From contig CAKRRF010000004.1 in the NCBI GenBank assembly GCA_934394985.1, forward strand, positions 51,846 to 115,845: DNA of 64,000 bases. The letters run 5' to 3'. A program made the position numbers and the translations under genes. The notes below the pieces were generated by a model. It ran no database searches. It had not been told where the DNA came from and saw nothing but the letters and a program-made list of their open reading frames with translations. This stretch comes from an uncultured Marvinbryantia sp. Its GTDB lineage: Bacteria; Bacillota; Clostridia; Lachnospirales; Lachnospiraceae. This document shows, one piece after another, positions 8,034-17,218 of this stretch. Positions within the stretch are counted from its first letter, which is position 1; the number at the start of each line of letters is the position of its first letter.

Positions 8034-8966
8034 ATGGCATATACTGCAATCAGAGACACTATTTATATCTCAGATAAAGAGGCACAGTATGATAAAGAAG
8101 CAAAAGAGATTATGGGCAATAAAAACATTTTAGCCTGGCTTCTGGTGAATGTGGTCGAAGAATTTTATGGAATGGAACCAAAAGATGTGGTCGCATACAT
8201 AGAAGGAAAACCATATGTTGGAATTGTTCCGGTAAATCCAGGTATGACCAATGCAGCAGAAGGAGAAGCAGGAGAGAAGATTGTTGGTCTGAATACAGGA
8301 AATTTTGAAAAAAACGAAGGGGTAGTCTGTTTTGATATCTTGTTTTTTGCTCGGACTCGTGATGGAAAATCTAAGATTATTATAGATGTAGAGATTCAAA
8401 AAGATGAACCGACAGCATATCATATTTTAAATCGTGCTGTATTTTATGTAAGCAGATAGATATCATCTCAGAAAGAACGGGAATTTGTGAAGTCTCAATA
8501 TAATAATATCAGGCAGGTATATAGTGTATGGATTTGCCTGAATCAGCACAAAGATACTTTGCAACATATTCATTTTACAAAAAAAGAATTATTGGGAGAA
8601 AAAAATTGGAAAGGAAAGATGGAAATTCCTAATATCATTATGTTAGGGGTAACACAGAAGTTAGCGAAGCCAAAAGAAACAAATAGATTACATTATTTGC
8701 TGCGAACATTATTTTCAAATGAATTAGATACTGATAAAAAAATAGATATACTGCAAAATGAATATCATATACAAATGGAAGAAAATATGAGGAAAGGATT
8801 CGATAATATGTGTAATCTGAGTCAGGGAATTAGAGAAAAAGGAGAAGATTGCGGGATGAAATTATTCCAAAAGTTAATGGAGATGGGGCGAATGGAAGAG
8901 TGCCATCGTGCGATGAATGATGTGTCTTATCGCAAAAAGCTGATGAAGGAATTTAACATTCAATAA
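8034..8966 (+). pseudogene. Rpn-family PD-(D/E)XK nuclease/transposase, nonsense-interrupted
   Basis: Two adjacent open stretches in the same frame (8034-8456 and 8460-8966) are separated only by a TAG at 8457-8459. Together they give one ~310-residue protein of the recombination-promoting nuclease (Rpn) / PD-(D/E)XK transposase-like family. The N-terminal half has the nuclease core: DILFFARTRDG followed by IIIDVEIQKDE, the D...ExQ catalytic pattern. The C-terminal half continues with QVYSVWICLNQH, typical of the family. The ribosome site is AAAGGAGG upstream of ATG 8034. The lesion is a single base change in what was probably a Leu or Gln codon; no other defect is visible, so decay looks recent. 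In these families such genes are numerous and often broken. A truncated nuclease from the first half is possible. Confidence 0.8.
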
Positions 8967-9041
8967 TAAATATAAGATCTATAAACGAATTTATTCAGGA
9001 ATGAAGTATATTATGGAAAATGAATGGATTACTGCTTAAAT

Positions 9042-9088
9042 AAAGAAGAGGTTGAAGTACTATGGTTTAGTGAATCAGCCTCTTCTTT
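9042..9088. terminator. Bidirectional terminator
   Basis: A 14-bp stem (9042-9055 with 9075-9088, one G-U pair) of AAAGAAGAGG/CCTCTTCTTT type gives a T-rich end on both strands. It lies between the Rpn pseudogene and the convergent EamA gene. Confidence 0.75.
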
Positions 9089-9108
9089 CTAATGCGTAAA
9101 AATATTTA

Positions 9109-9987
9109 TTATGCAATTGTTCTGCGTTTATTATATAAGAACATAAACAGGGAAGCTCCGATGATGCATGCATAGCCAAGAAAGCTCAGTGCATCTGGTA
9201 TTTCACCGAAGAACAGGAATCCGAGGATTGCAGTGAAGATGATCTGACTGTAGTCGTAGATTGAGATTTCTCTTGCCGGTGCACATTTGTAAGCAGCAGT
9301 GATGGAGAACTGGCCACAGGCAGCTCCCAGACCGGCACCGATCAGAAGCAGAAACTGTTTTGGACTCGGCATTACAAAATGGGCGGCAATCCACGGAATA
9401 ACGATCAGGGTAGAGAAGCAGGAAAAATAGAAGACGATGACTGGTCCTTTTAGTCCATACATTCCCATTTTGCGAACCATCGTGTAGGCAATGCCAGCTC
9501 CCAGTCCGCCGAAGACACCCAACAGAGCCGGAAAGACCGATACATTCTGAAAGCCCGGCTTTACAATACACAGGCATCCGAAAAATGCCAGAATCAGGCA
9601 GATGATCTGAACAGGTTTGATCTTTTCTTTCAATATAAAGTAAGAAAAAATAATGGCAAAGAACGGAGATAATTTGTTTAAAATATTAGCATCAGCCAAC
9701 AGTAAGTGGTCAATAGCATAAAAGTTGCAGAGAATGCCGGTAGTTCCGAACGCACAGCGGATAAATAAAGGAAAACGGCATTCTTTTTTTACGGTAAGAG
9801 GTGTTTTATCGCGAATCAGTACAATGGCAGCAAAGACGGCGGCAACCAGATTGCGGAAAAAACTTTTTTCAGCAGAAGGCAGATCACCGGAAAGCCGGAC
9901 AAAGAAGCTCATGAAGCCAAATCCGAGAGCTGCCAGTAAGATAAACAGGATACCTTTTACATAATTGTTATTGCTTGTTTTAGTCAT
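9109..9987 (-). CDS. EamA/RhaT-family (DMT) transporter
   Basis: A 292-residue integral membrane protein with ten predicted helices arranged as two EamA repeats, each starting with a glycine-rich helix (LFILLAALGFGFMSFFVRL and LLGVFGGLGAGIAYTMVRKMG). Drug/metabolite superfamily members export amino acids, purines or other metabolites; the substrate cannot be deduced. The repeat landmarks LNKLSPFFAIIFSYFILKEK and YDYSQIIFTAILGFLFFGEIPD are typical of the RarD/YdcZ-like branch. ATG 9987 was chosen over the GTG at 9996 because it leaves space for the purine-rich GAAAG site. It is divergent from the ECF transporter operon across a 170-bp region containing a perfect inverted repeat. Confidence 0.85.
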   Translation of the reverse strand: MTKTSNNNYVKGILFILLAALGFGFMSFFVRLSGDLPSAEKSFFRNLVAAVFAAIVLIRDKTPLTVKKECRFPLFIRCAFGTTGILCNFYAIDHLLLADANILNKLSPFFAIIFSYFILKEKIKPVQIICLILAFFGCLCIVKPGFQNVSVFPALLGVFGGLGAGIAYTMVRKMGMYGLKGPVIVFYFSCFSTLIVIPWIAAHFVMPSPKQFLLLIGAGLGAACGQFSITAAYKCAPAREISIYDYSQIIFTAILGFLFFGEIPDALSFLGYACIIGASLFMFLYNKRRTIA

Positions 9988-10018
9988 AATGATCACACTT
10001 TCTATAAAAATACTTTTA

Positions 10019-10033
10019 CCAGTATACTACTGG
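10019..10033. promoter_or_regulatory. Inverted repeat, candidate operator
   Basis: CCAGTA-TAC-TACTGG is a perfect 6-bp inverted repeat (10019-10024 and 10028-10033) in the divergent region between the EamA and ECF genes. It overlaps a TATACT string, so a regulator bound here could affect either gene. Its regulator is unknown. Confidence 0.4.
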
Positions 10034-10077
10034 CATTTAGTGGAAGTCAAATAGAACAAGGTTGTATTTTATGCCAA

Positions 10078-10118
10078 AGTTTGCTAATATTGTGGAGGGA
10101 GAAAGAACCCCGCAAACT
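10078..10118 (+). promoter_or_regulatory. Leader hairpin before ECF operon
   Basis: AGTTTGC (10078-10084) pairs perfectly with GCAAACT (10112-10118), enclosing a GGG/CCC pairing. It lies 39 bases before the S-component start codon and 25 bases before its ribosome site. It does not match the THF, TPP, FMN or preQ1 leaders I know, so it is only a candidate cis-regulatory structure. Confidence 0.35.
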
Positions 10119-10156
10119 ATGTTAGTTTGATTAAAAAATGAGAGGAGATCGTTGTT

Positions 10157-10711
10157 ATGAAAACAAAGTTTGGTATCAAAGAAGTAGTGGCAACCGGTAT
10201 TGGAACAGCATTATTTGTTGTACTGACAACTGTTCAGATTCCGCTGGGAGTTATTCCGAATACGGCACTGCAGCCAAGAGCAGCGTTGCTGGCATTTTTT
10301 GCAGCTGTATTTGGACCGGTAGTTGGAGGTATCATGGGATTGCTGGGACATGCATTAGGTGATGCACTGTTTTATGGAAGCGTATGGTGGAGCTGGGTAT
10401 TCCCGGATGCGCTGTTTGGTATCATCATTGGTGCGTTTGCTGTTCACTTTTCCATTAAAGATGGTGGCTTCGCAAAAAAAGAAGCAATTCGTTTCAATGT
10501 GATTCAGGTGATTGCCAATGCACTGGCATGGATTGTGGTTGCACCGCTGCTGGATATTTTAATTTATGCAGAGCCTGTTAATAAGGTGTTCACACAGGGA
10601 TTTTTCGCATTCCTCGGCAACATCATAGTAGTAGGCATTCTTGGAACACTTTTGGCGGTGGGATATGCCAAAGTTGGAGGAAAGTCTTCCAGTCTGTCAA
10701 AGGAAGATTAG
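10157..10711 (+). CDS. ECF transporter S component (UPF0397 family)
   Basis: A 184-residue membrane protein with about six helices, the substrate-binding S component of an energy-coupling factor importer. The start KFGIKEVVATGIGTALFVVL, the loop QIPLGVIPNTALQPRAALLA and the GPVVGGIMGLLGHALGD block match the UPF0397 family. That family is often named a riboflavin-type S component, although substrate assignments differ and thiamine precursors are also proposed. It is first in a complete operon (S, fused double ATPase, T), so this is a dedicated (group I) ECF system rather than one sharing a common energising module. It has a good GAGAGGAG site. The vitamin transported is uncertain. Confidence 0.85.
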   Translation: MKTKFGIKEVVATGIGTALFVVLTTVQIPLGVIPNTALQPRAALLAFFAAVFGPVVGGIMGLLGHALGDALFYGSVWWSWVFPDALFGIIIGAFAVHFSIKDGGFAKKEAIRFNVIQVIANALAWIVVAPLLDILIYAEPVNKVFTQGFFAFLGNIIVVGILGTLLAVGYAKVGGKSSSLSKED

Positions 10712-10721
10712 GAACAGAAAA

Positions 10722-12440
10722 ATGGAACCGATTATAGAGTTTAAAGATTATTCATTTAAATATCGTGCTCAGAAAGAAGCAACCCTGAAGAACATAAATT
10801 TGAAAATTTATCCAGGGGAAAAGGTAGTGATCGTTGGCCCGTCAGGTTCCGGTAAATCGACACTGGCTCATTGTCTCAATGGGCTGGTGCCTTTTTCGTA
10901 TCCGGGGGAAAGCAGTGGATCGTTGACGATAAAGGGAAAAGATCCGAAGAAAGAGGGCATTTTTGGGATGTCCAAGATGGTGGGAACGGTATTACAGGAT
11001 ACAGACGGACAGTTTATAGGTCTGACTGTTGCAGAAGATATCGCATTTGCATTGGAAAATGAATGTATTGCGCAGGGGGAAATGCATCAGAGAGTAGATG
11101 AAACAGCCAGAGAACTGGGGCTGGAGAAGCTGCTGGATCATGCACCGGGAGAACTTTCCGGAGGGCAGAAGCAGCGGGTATCCATGGCGGGAGTCATGAT
11201 CGACCGGGTGGAGATTTTATTATTTGACGAACCACTGGCGAATCTGGATCCGGCCAGCGGGAAAAGGACGATTGATCTGATTGATCGTATTCAGAAAAAT
11301 GATCATACAACAATTGTGATCATTGAGCATCGTCTGGAAGACGTCCTCTATCGGGATGTGGACCGGATTATTGTGATTGGAGACGGAAAGATAGCAGCAG
11401 ATAGGAAACCGGATGCATTGCTTGCCACCTCTGTATTGGAAAAAGAGGGAATTCGTGAACCACTGTATCTGACTGCATGTAAATATATGGATATACCGGT
11501 GCTGGAAGAGCAAAGACCACAGCATATAGAGACTTTTGATCTGGTCGGTATGGAACAGAGAGCACAGAAATGGTATCAGGAAACATCATGGCAGCAGAGG
11601 CAGCAAAATGGAGAAATTCTGCTGGAACTGAGAAATGTGGGATTTGGCTATCTGCCGGGACAGCATGTACTTCAGAACATCAATTTTGAGGTGAAAAAAG
11701 GAGAAATGCTGAGTGTTGTTGGAAAGAATGGAGCCGGTAAATCTACGATGTCCAGCCTGATATGCGGATTTTTAAATCCAACGGAAGGATGTATCTGTTA
11801 TCGCGGACAGGATATCAGGGACTGGAGTATCAAGGAGCGAGGGGAAAAAATTGGTTTTGTGATGCAGAGTCCGAATCAGATGATCTCCAAGCCGATGATT
11901 TATGATGAAGTGGCACTGGGCCTGGTGATTCGTCAGCTGCCGGAATCAGAGATCAGGGAGCGGGTGCATGCAGCTCTGAAAATTTGCGGCTTATATGAGA
12001 TGCGGAACTGGCCGGTTTCTGCTCTGAGCTTTGGACAGAAAAAGCGTGTGACGATTGCGTCTATTCTGGTAATGGAACCGGAAATGATCATTCTGGACGA
12101 ACCGACAGCAGGACAGGATTATCGTCATTACACAGAGATTATGGAATTCCTGAAAAAGCTGAACCGGGAAACCGGTATTACGATTATGATGATTACACAT
12201 GACATGCATTTGATGCTGGAATATACGGATCGTGCCATTGTACTGGCGGATGGTGAGATTCTGGCAGATGATACACCTGCGTCTGTACTGACAAATGAAG
12301 AACTGGCTCAGAGAGCCAATCTGAAAAAAACATCATTGTATGATCTGGCAGTAAAATGTGGAATCCGTGATGTGTCTGGCTTTGTGGAGCGTTTTATACA
12401 GTATGACAGAAAGGAGCGCAACCATGTCCAGAATTCTTAA
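10722..12440 (+). CDS. ECF-type ABC transporter, duplicated ATP-binding protein
   Basis: A 572-residue cytoplasmic ATPase with two ABC domains in one chain, energising the ECF importer with its S and T partners. Domain 1 has Walker A GPSGSGKST, signature LSGGQKQR and Walker B LLFDEPLANLDP. Domain 2 has Walker A GKNGAGKST, the variant signature LSFGQKKR and Walker B IILDEPTAGQD. A linker near residues 250-300 corresponds to the DUF3744-type region of such fusions. The start was placed at ATG 10722, 11 bases after the S-component stop; a longer frame upstream overlaps that gene and lacks support. It overlaps the T-component start by 17 bases. Confidence 0.9.
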   Translation: MEPIIEFKDYSFKYRAQKEATLKNINLKIYPGEKVVIVGPSGSGKSTLAHCLNGLVPFSYPGESSGSLTIKGKDPKKEGIFGMSKMVGTVLQDTDGQFIGLTVAEDIAFALENECIAQGEMHQRVDETARELGLEKLLDHAPGELSGGQKQRVSMAGVMIDRVEILLFDEPLANLDPASGKRTIDLIDRIQKNDHTTIVIIEHRLEDVLYRDVDRIIVIGDGKIAADRKPDALLATSVLEKEGIREPLYLTACKYMDIPVLEEQRPQHIETFDLVGMEQRAQKWYQETSWQQRQQNGEILLELRNVGFGYLPGQHVLQNINFEVKKGEMLSVVGKNGAGKSTMSSLICGFLNPTEGCICYRGQDIRDWSIKERGEKIGFVMQSPNQMISKPMIYDEVALGLVIRQLPESEIRERVHAALKICGLYEMRNWPVSALSFGQKKRVTIASILVMEPEMIILDEPTAGQDYRHYTEIMEFLKKLNRETGITIMMITHDMHLMLEYTDRAIVLADGEILADDTPASVLTNEELAQRANLKKTSLYDLAVKCGIRDVSGFVERFIQYDRKERNHVQNS

Positions 12441-13248
12441 GTATGAGCAAAAAGATACCTGGATCGATGAACTGACCGGTGTTACCAAGCTTCTTTTCTT
12501 TCTGTTGTGGTCCATTGTCAGTATGATTACCTATGATACCAGAGTATTATTGACGATGTTGGTGCTGAGTGTGGTTATTTTCAGAATATCCAGGATCAGC
12601 TGGAAGCAGGTTGGAACAGTATTTAAATTTATTTTGCTGTTTTTATGCCTGAATCTGGTAATGGTATTCTTATTTTCTCCTTATCAGGGATGCAAAATAT
12701 ATGGAAGCAGAACGGAAATTGGACATTTAGTCGGATTCTATAGTCTGACAAAAGAGCAGTTATTTTATGAGTTCAATATCATGATCAAATATTTTACTGT
12801 GGCACCGGCAGTGCTGATGTTTATCTGCACGACCAATCCAAGTGAATTTGCTGCATCATTGAATCGGATCGGTGTACCATATCATGTGGGATATTCTGTA
12901 GCGATTGCACTTCGGTATATTCCGGATGTGCAGGAAGATTTTATACGTATAAAAAATGCTCAGGCAGCCAGAGGAATCGAAATGTCTTCCAAAGCATCGT
13001 TATTCTCACGGATTAAGAATACCGCGACAATTCTGTTGCCATTGATTTTTACAGGAATGGAACGAATTGATACGATCAGTAATGCCATGGAGCTGAGAAG
13101 ATTTGGGCTTCATAAAAAAAGAACCTGGTATTCCGGAAAACCATTAAAGACAGCAGATTATGTGATCGTAGTATTTCTGGTGATTTTCAGCACAGGTGCA
13201 TTAATCCTTACCTTCCATAACGGAAGTCGATTTTATAATCCATTTTAA
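12424..13248 (+). CDS. ECF transporter T component (EcfT)
   Basis: A 274-residue transmembrane coupling protein. N-terminal hydrophobic helices are followed by the cytoplasmic coupling region with two Ala-Arg-Gly-type motifs: NAQAARGIEM (around residue 180) and the later AMELRRFGLHKKRTWY, which dock in the ATPase grooves. The ATG at 12424 follows AAAGGAG and lies inside the end of the ATPase gene, so the two are translationally coupled. The T component completes the S/A-A/T set, and a very stable hairpin ends the operon. Assignment is secure; substrate specificity depends on the S component. Confidence 0.9.
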   Translation: MSRILKYEQKDTWIDELTGVTKLLFFLLWSIVSMITYDTRVLLTMLVLSVVIFRISRISWKQVGTVFKFILLFLCLNLVMVFLFSPYQGCKIYGSRTEIGHLVGFYSLTKEQLFYEFNIMIKYFTVAPAVLMFICTTNPSEFAASLNRIGVPYHVGYSVAIALRYIPDVQEDFIRIKNAQAARGIEMSSKASLFSRIKNTATILLPLIFTGMERIDTISNAMELRRFGLHKKRTWYSGKPLKTADYVIVVFLVIFSTGALILTFHNGSRFYNPF

Positions 13249-13250
13249 CC

Positions 13251-13303
13251 GATACAGAAAGTCCCCTGCGTTCCATTGGGAAAAGCAGGGGACTTTCTGT
13301 ATC
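13251..13303 (+). terminator. Long perfect hairpin ending the ECF operon
   Basis: A perfect 19-bp stem (13251-13269 with 13285-13303), 15-nt loop. The upper GC-rich part GTCCCCTGC/GCAGGGGAC followed by TTTCTGT works as a terminator, the T tract being part of the lower stem. It also separates the convergent chaperone operon. Confidence 0.75.
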
Positions 13304-13342
13304 AGGAGAAGTTCAGGATCATCCTGATCCACTGCGAAGCAG

Positions 13343-13747
13343 TTAAACTTTCACTTCAAAATCTTTATGACATTTTGGACAGTTGGTAATATGTTTTCCT
13401 TTTACTTTAGGAAGACGAATGGTAGTATGACAATACGGACATTTACGATAGACATGAGTATTGCGATCCTGCCATTTCCTTTTCTGAAGGCGGAAAAAAC
13501 GCGCCGCTTTATTGTACTGATCCATATAATAGTTATTTTCTTTCTGACGGGCTTCAAAGTTCCTGGACAGACAGCGGTACAGGAAGAAGATGACAATGAT
13601 CAGTCCCAGTGTATAGAAAATAGAATTTCGTGTTACCAGATTTAATACAAAGAACGCAAGATAGACAACAAATAATGCCTGCCCCAGCTGATCCATGCCG
13701 TAACGTCCCTGAAGAAATCGATTCAAAGCGTCTCTCAATTTATTCAT
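13343..13747 (-). CDS. Small membrane protein with C-terminal zinc ribbon
   Basis: A 134-residue protein of unknown function. Two hydrophobic segments (about residues 22-38 and 42-58) form a hairpin in the membrane. A basic stretch follows, and the C-terminus is a rubredoxin-like zinc ribbon with CPYC and CPKC separated by 17 residues. The ribbon would face the cytoplasm if both ends are inside. It is the last gene of the minus-strand chaperone operon (Hsp70-like, DUF5685, J protein, this), 73 bases after the J protein. By context it may be a membrane anchor or redox/zinc adaptor for that system; no enzymatic motif is seen. Confidence 0.8.
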   Translation of the reverse strand: MNKLRDALNRFLQGRYGMDQLGQALFVVYLAFFVLNLVTRNSIFYTLGLIIVIFFLYRCLSRNFEARQKENNYYMDQYNKAARFFRLQKRKWQDRNTHVYRKCPYCHTTIRLPKVKGKHITNCPKCHKDFEVKV

Positions 13748-13820
13748 AATATAACCAATCCTCCTCTTATTTTATATGCTTACAGGTTATCCGGTAAAGT
13801 ACTGTTTCGCAGGTTTTACA

Positions 13821-14723
13821 TTACAGATATTCTTCCGGATCAATCTGAGCCGGATTACCCATAGCAGATTCGCCCACACCGCTGGAATGTGAGGAATTAT
13901 TATCTGGTACGTCATAATAATAGCTGTTTTTTGGTGAAGTACCATAGTAGCTTCCATAATTGCGGAAACCACAGCATCCGCCACCGCCACACAGCATGCA
14001 GAACAGATTGATCACGATATAGTACCAGCAGCAACTGTGTGTGGTATGAAAAGTTCCGCCAAAGGTCTGGCTTTGTTCGGTAAATACGCGGCCGCCGGAC
14101 TGCATCTGATTCAGCAGCTGGCGGTATTGGAGATTATTCGGTTCCATCTGAACAGCTGTTTTGATGTGTGACAGAGCCGTGACCTGATTGCCACTGTTGT
14201 AGTTGGCAATCGCACTTAAAAAATACCATTCGGCAGTTTTGGTTGAAATGGTACTCAGTACATGTAAAGCTTCTTCATAACAGTGGTTGCGGATATAGTG
14301 CCGGACGGTGTCAAACGGAGAAGGCTGGCCGGAATGGTCGTTTTGCTGTTGCTGATACCAGTCGCCGAATCCACCGCCGAAACTTTCCCAGAAGCTTCCA
14401 AACGGATCATTTTCATAGGAACCTCCACCGTAGGAACCGCCCCGGTAAGAACCACCGCCATAAGAATTTCCGCCATAAGAACCATTTCCGGAACCGTAAG
14501 AAGAATCACCGTAGGAGCTTCCTCCATAAGAAGAACTGCCGGCAGTTCCATTTTTAATCTGATTGTAAGCGGCATTGATTTCGCTCATCTTTTTTGCAGC
14601 TTCCTCATCTCCGGGATTCAGATCCGGATGATATTTTTTTGCCAGCTTACGATATGCTTTTGTGACTTCCTCTTCAGAGGCACCACGCGGTACGCCAAGT
14701 ACCTCATAAGGATCCTGTGTCAT
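13821..14723 (-). CDS. J-domain protein with Gly/Ser/Tyr-rich region
   Basis: A 300-residue non-canonical Hsp40. The J domain occupies residues 4-60 with the HPD motif in [11 protein letters not shown], the site that stimulates Hsp70 ATPase. A low-complexity segment of about 60 residues follows, built from SYGGG/SYGDS repeats, then a TPR-like helical region ([40 protein letters not shown]). A short hydrophobic Cys/Gly-rich stretch ([16 protein letters not shown]) comes next. It lacks the zinc-finger and client domains of DnaJ. Its start overlaps the upstream DUF5685 gene by 4 bases, and the operon's Hsp70 is its natural partner. The repeats are expandable and may mediate condensation or flexible tethering. 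Confidence 0.88.
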   Translation of the reverse strand: MTQDPYEVLGVPRGASEEEVTKAYRKLAKKYHPDLNPGDEEAAKKMSEINAAYNQIKNGTAGSSSYGGSSYGDSSYGSGNGSYGGNSYGGGSYRGGSYGGGSYENDPFGSFWESFGGGFGDWYQQQQNDHSGQPSPFDTVRHYIRNHCYEEALHVLSTISTKTAEWYFLSAIANYNSGNQVTALSHIKTAVQMEPNNLQYRQLLNQMQSGGRVFTEQSQTFGGTFHTTHSCCWYYIVINLFCMLCGGGGCCGFRNYGSYYGTSPKNSYYYDVPDNNSSHSSGVGESAMGNPAQIDPEEYL

Positions 14724-15535
14724 TTTTTCTTTACACCCCTCTTTTTGTATAACTCGTACTTAATGAGAACTCCGGAAAAAAGGATGTTCTCGATAATGGC
14801 ACGGTCTTTTTGAAAATTCAGAGCCTGATAAGATGATACTACATCAGACATCAACATATGCAGTATATCATCAAATTCATTTTTTTGACAGATGACAAGT
14901 GGATTATAGCTCTGTTTTTTTAAATCTTTTTTTAAATCCATGCAGGCATCCAGAATATAGATGTATTTTCCCAATGCCTTTCCAAACGCACGAAGGCGTT
15001 CATCCAGAGAATCTTCGAAAGGAACGAAGATTTCTCCCATCAGATCGCCGAAACAATTGGCCGGTATATCCGGGATAAGAATGTTATCTTTTTCAATTTT
15101 AGAAAGCTCCTGCAGCTTCTGGCGAATGATGCTGCACTGTCTTGGGTAAGTCGTTTCTGCTTTTTTGCATGCTTTTTCAAAAAGCCGTGCTTCACCAAGA
15201 GAGAGAAGGTTTTTATCATCATGCCAGTCATCTAACATATTATAGTAGGAGAGTACCACGTTCATGTCAGCAGCATAGTCCAGAATTTCACTTTTCAGAT
15301 ACTGCTGCTTTTTGAATGGATGAATACGACATTTCTGATCCAGCAGGGATTCTGGAGCATCATACACAGCAGACAAAAAAAGGGCAAGAAAAGTCATATC
15401 ATAGGTGAGCGTCATGCGGCAGAGCGCATTATGACGATTACCCAGTGCGCGACAGAGCCCACAATAATAAGACTGATAACGATACCGGTCTTTTGGGTTT
15501 AGTTGTTCCATATTTGCCAATATATATCCGAACAT
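14720..15535 (-). CDS. DUF5685 family protein
   Basis: A 271-residue, mostly helical protein of the DUF5685 family. The N-terminus has a Cys pair ([10 protein letters not shown]). Two Asp-rich segments, LDDWHDDKN (about residue 100) and [10 protein letters not shown] (about residue 200), are spaced like the two metal-binding Asp clusters of the isoprenyl/squalene-synthase fold. I infer only a fold resemblance; no prenyl enzyme activity is shown. It lies between a short Hsp70 and a J protein, overlapping the latter by 4 bases, so it should function with them. The ribosome site AAAAGGAG lies within the end of the Hsp70 gene, showing coupling. Confidence 0.8.
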   Translation of the reverse strand: MFGYILANMEQLNPKDRYRYQSYYCGLCRALGNRHNALCRMTLTYDMTFLALFLSAVYDAPESLLDQKCRIHPFKKQQYLKSEILDYAADMNVVLSYYNMLDDWHDDKNLLSLGEARLFEKACKKAETTYPRQCSIIRQKLQELSKIEKDNILIPDIPANCFGDLMGEIFVPFEDSLDERLRAFGKALGKYIYILDACMDLKKDLKKQSYNPLVICQKNEFDDILHMLMSDVVSSYQALNFQKDRAIIENILFSGVLIKYELYKKRGVKKK

Positions 15536-15544
15536 AAGAACTTC

Positions 15545-17095
15545 CTACTCCTTTTTTTTGCGCCACGGGCGTTTTTTCTGACCAGATTCTTCACGGCGCT
15601 TCTGATCTTCTTCCTCGTACATTTTCGCTTCATAGACAGCGCGGTCGATTTCCTCTTTACTCAGGTTGGAAGAGGCGGTAATGGTGATTTCCTGACTCTT
15701 TCCGGTACCCAGATCTCTTGCAGAGACATTGACAATGCCGTTGGCATCAATGGCAAAAGTAACTTCAATTTGAGGAACCCCTCTTCTGGCCCGTTTGATG
15801 CCTTTCAGGTGAAATTCTCCGATAAGCTTGTTATCACGTGTCATCTGACGTTCTCCCTGAAAGACTTTGATGTCTACCGTAGTCTGAAAGCTGGCTGCCG
15901 TAGTGTAAATCTGACTTTTCGTAATAGGGATGGTGGTGTTACGGTCAATGATTTTAGAATATACACCACCGACTGTCTCAATACCAAGAGAGAGAGGAGT
16001 CACATCCAGAAGCAAAAGTCCTGTTACTTCACCGGCAAGGACGCCACCCTGAAGAGAAGCACCCATTGCAACACATTCATCCGGATTGATGCCACGGAAA
16101 GGCTCTTTTCCGATGAACTTGCGAATGGCTTCCTGTACAGCAGGGATGCGGCTGGATCCACCGACCAGAAGTACTTTGGAAATATCAGCAGGAGTCAGCC
16201 CTGCGTCATTTATGGCCTGACGTACCGGATCCATGGTCTGGGCAACCAGATGGGAAGTCAGATAGTCAAAAAGACCACGAGTGATAGACGTCTCGTAATG
16301 AACAGGTCCAGTTTTCGTCTGAGTAAGGAATGGGAGATTGACGGTGGTTTCTGTCATGGAACTTAAGTCAATCTTTGCGGTTTCTGCTGCTTCCTTCAGA
16401 CGGGAAAGAACAGCCATGTCTTTTCTGACATCACATTTGTATTCCCTCTTCAGATCAGAAATAAAATGATCGACCAGAACCTGGTCAAAATCATCTCCGC
16501 CCAGATGGTTGTTGCCGGCGGTGGCGAGCACTTCGATCACACCGCTGTTGATATCCAGAATGGAAACATCAAAAGTACCGCCACCCAGGTCAAAGACCAT
16601 GATTTTCTGAGGTTCTTCTTTATCTATGCCGTAAGCAAGCGCAGCAGCAGTAGGTTCATTAATTATGCGCTGTACATTCAGTCCGGCAATTGTGCCGGCA
16701 TCTTTGGTAGCCTGTCGCTGTGCATCAGTAAAATAAGCCGGTACCGTGATGACGGCATCGGTGACTTCTTCTCCGAGATAATCACAGGCATCGTTCTTCA
16801 GCTGCTGAAGAATCATGGCTGAGATCTCCTGAGGAGAATAGGACTTTCCGTCAATGATAATATGATAATCGGTGCCCATATGGCGCTTGATAGAACTGAT
16901 GGTACGATCAGGATTTATAACGGACTGACGCTTTGCAGCCTGTCCGATCAGGCGTTCTCCCGTTTTGGTAAAAGCGACAACAGAAGGTGTGGTTCTGCTG
17001 CCGCTTTCATTAGGTATAATGACACTTTCTCCGCCCTCCATTACGGCTACGCAGGAGTTGGTAGTGCCTAAATCTATTCCAATAAGTTTTGACAT
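15545..17095 (-). CDS. Hsp70 (DnaK-like) chaperone with shortened C-terminus
   Basis: A 516-residue Hsp70. The nucleotide-binding domain is complete ([18 protein letters not shown] at the start, [30 protein letters not shown]), followed by the linker [14 protein letters not shown] and the beta substrate-binding subdomain. The protein stops shortly after [25 protein letters not shown]. It therefore lacks about 100 residues of helical lid and the acidic C-terminal tail of the main DnaK (about 610-640 residues). The stop is a clean TAG with the downstream gene's ribosome site overlapping, so this is a natural short form. No CIRCE element precedes it and grpE/hrcA are absent, so it is an accessory chaperone, paired with the J protein of the same operon. 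Confidence 0.92.
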   Translation of the reverse strand: MSKLIGIDLGTTNSCVAVMEGGESVIIPNESGSRTTPSVVAFTKTGERLIGQAAKRQSVINPDRTISSIKRHMGTDYHIIIDGKSYSPQEISAMILQQLKNDACDYLGEEVTDAVITVPAYFTDAQRQATKDAGTIAGLNVQRIINEPTAAALAYGIDKEEPQKIMVFDLGGGTFDVSILDINSGVIEVLATAGNNHLGGDDFDQVLVDHFISDLKREYKCDVRKDMAVLSRLKEAAETAKIDLSSMTETTVNLPFLTQTKTGPVHYETSITRGLFDYLTSHLVAQTMDPVRQAINDAGLTPADISKVLLVGGSSRIPAVQEAIRKFIGKEPFRGINPDECVAMGASLQGGVLAGEVTGLLLLDVTPLSLGIETVGGVYSKIIDRNTTIPITKSQIYTTAASFQTTVDIKVFQGERQMTRDNKLIGEFHLKGIKRARRGVPQIEVTFAIDANGIVNVSARDLGTGKSQEITITASSNLSKEEIDRAVYEAKMYEEEDQKRREESGQKKRPWRKKKE

Positions 17096-17138
17096 TGTAT
17101 GGTTTCTCCTATAAATTCGAATTGAAATCTCTTTGTTT

Positions 17139-17168
17139 ATAGTACCTTGAAAAGCAATAAAATGTCAA
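17139..17168 (-). promoter_or_regulatory. Promoter of the accessory chaperone operon
   Basis: On the minus strand TTGACA (17163-17168), an 18-bp spacer and TACTAT (17139-17144), 44 bases before the start codon. This resembles a vegetative promoter. I found no CIRCE (TTAGCACTC-N9-GAGTGCTAA), so heat-shock control by HrcA is not supported. Confidence 0.65.
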
Positions 17169-17218
17169 CATCAGGGCATAAACTGCCAATGAAATAAAAA
17201 GAAAAAAACTATAAACTT

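Noticed and set aside
10034-10156. Known riboswitch (TPP, FMN, THF, preQ1) upstream of the ECF operon
   Set aside because: Only one 7-bp hairpin is present; the conserved cores of those riboswitches are absent.
15503-16366. Long open frame (287 codons) on the plus strand opposite the Hsp70 gene
   Set aside because: It is antisense to a highly conserved coding sequence and has no ribosome site or family features; a shadow of the codon pattern.
17096-17218. CIRCE heat-shock operator before the Hsp70 gene
   Set aside because: No TTAGCACTC-N9-GAGTGCTAA or close variant; only a vegetative promoter is seen.
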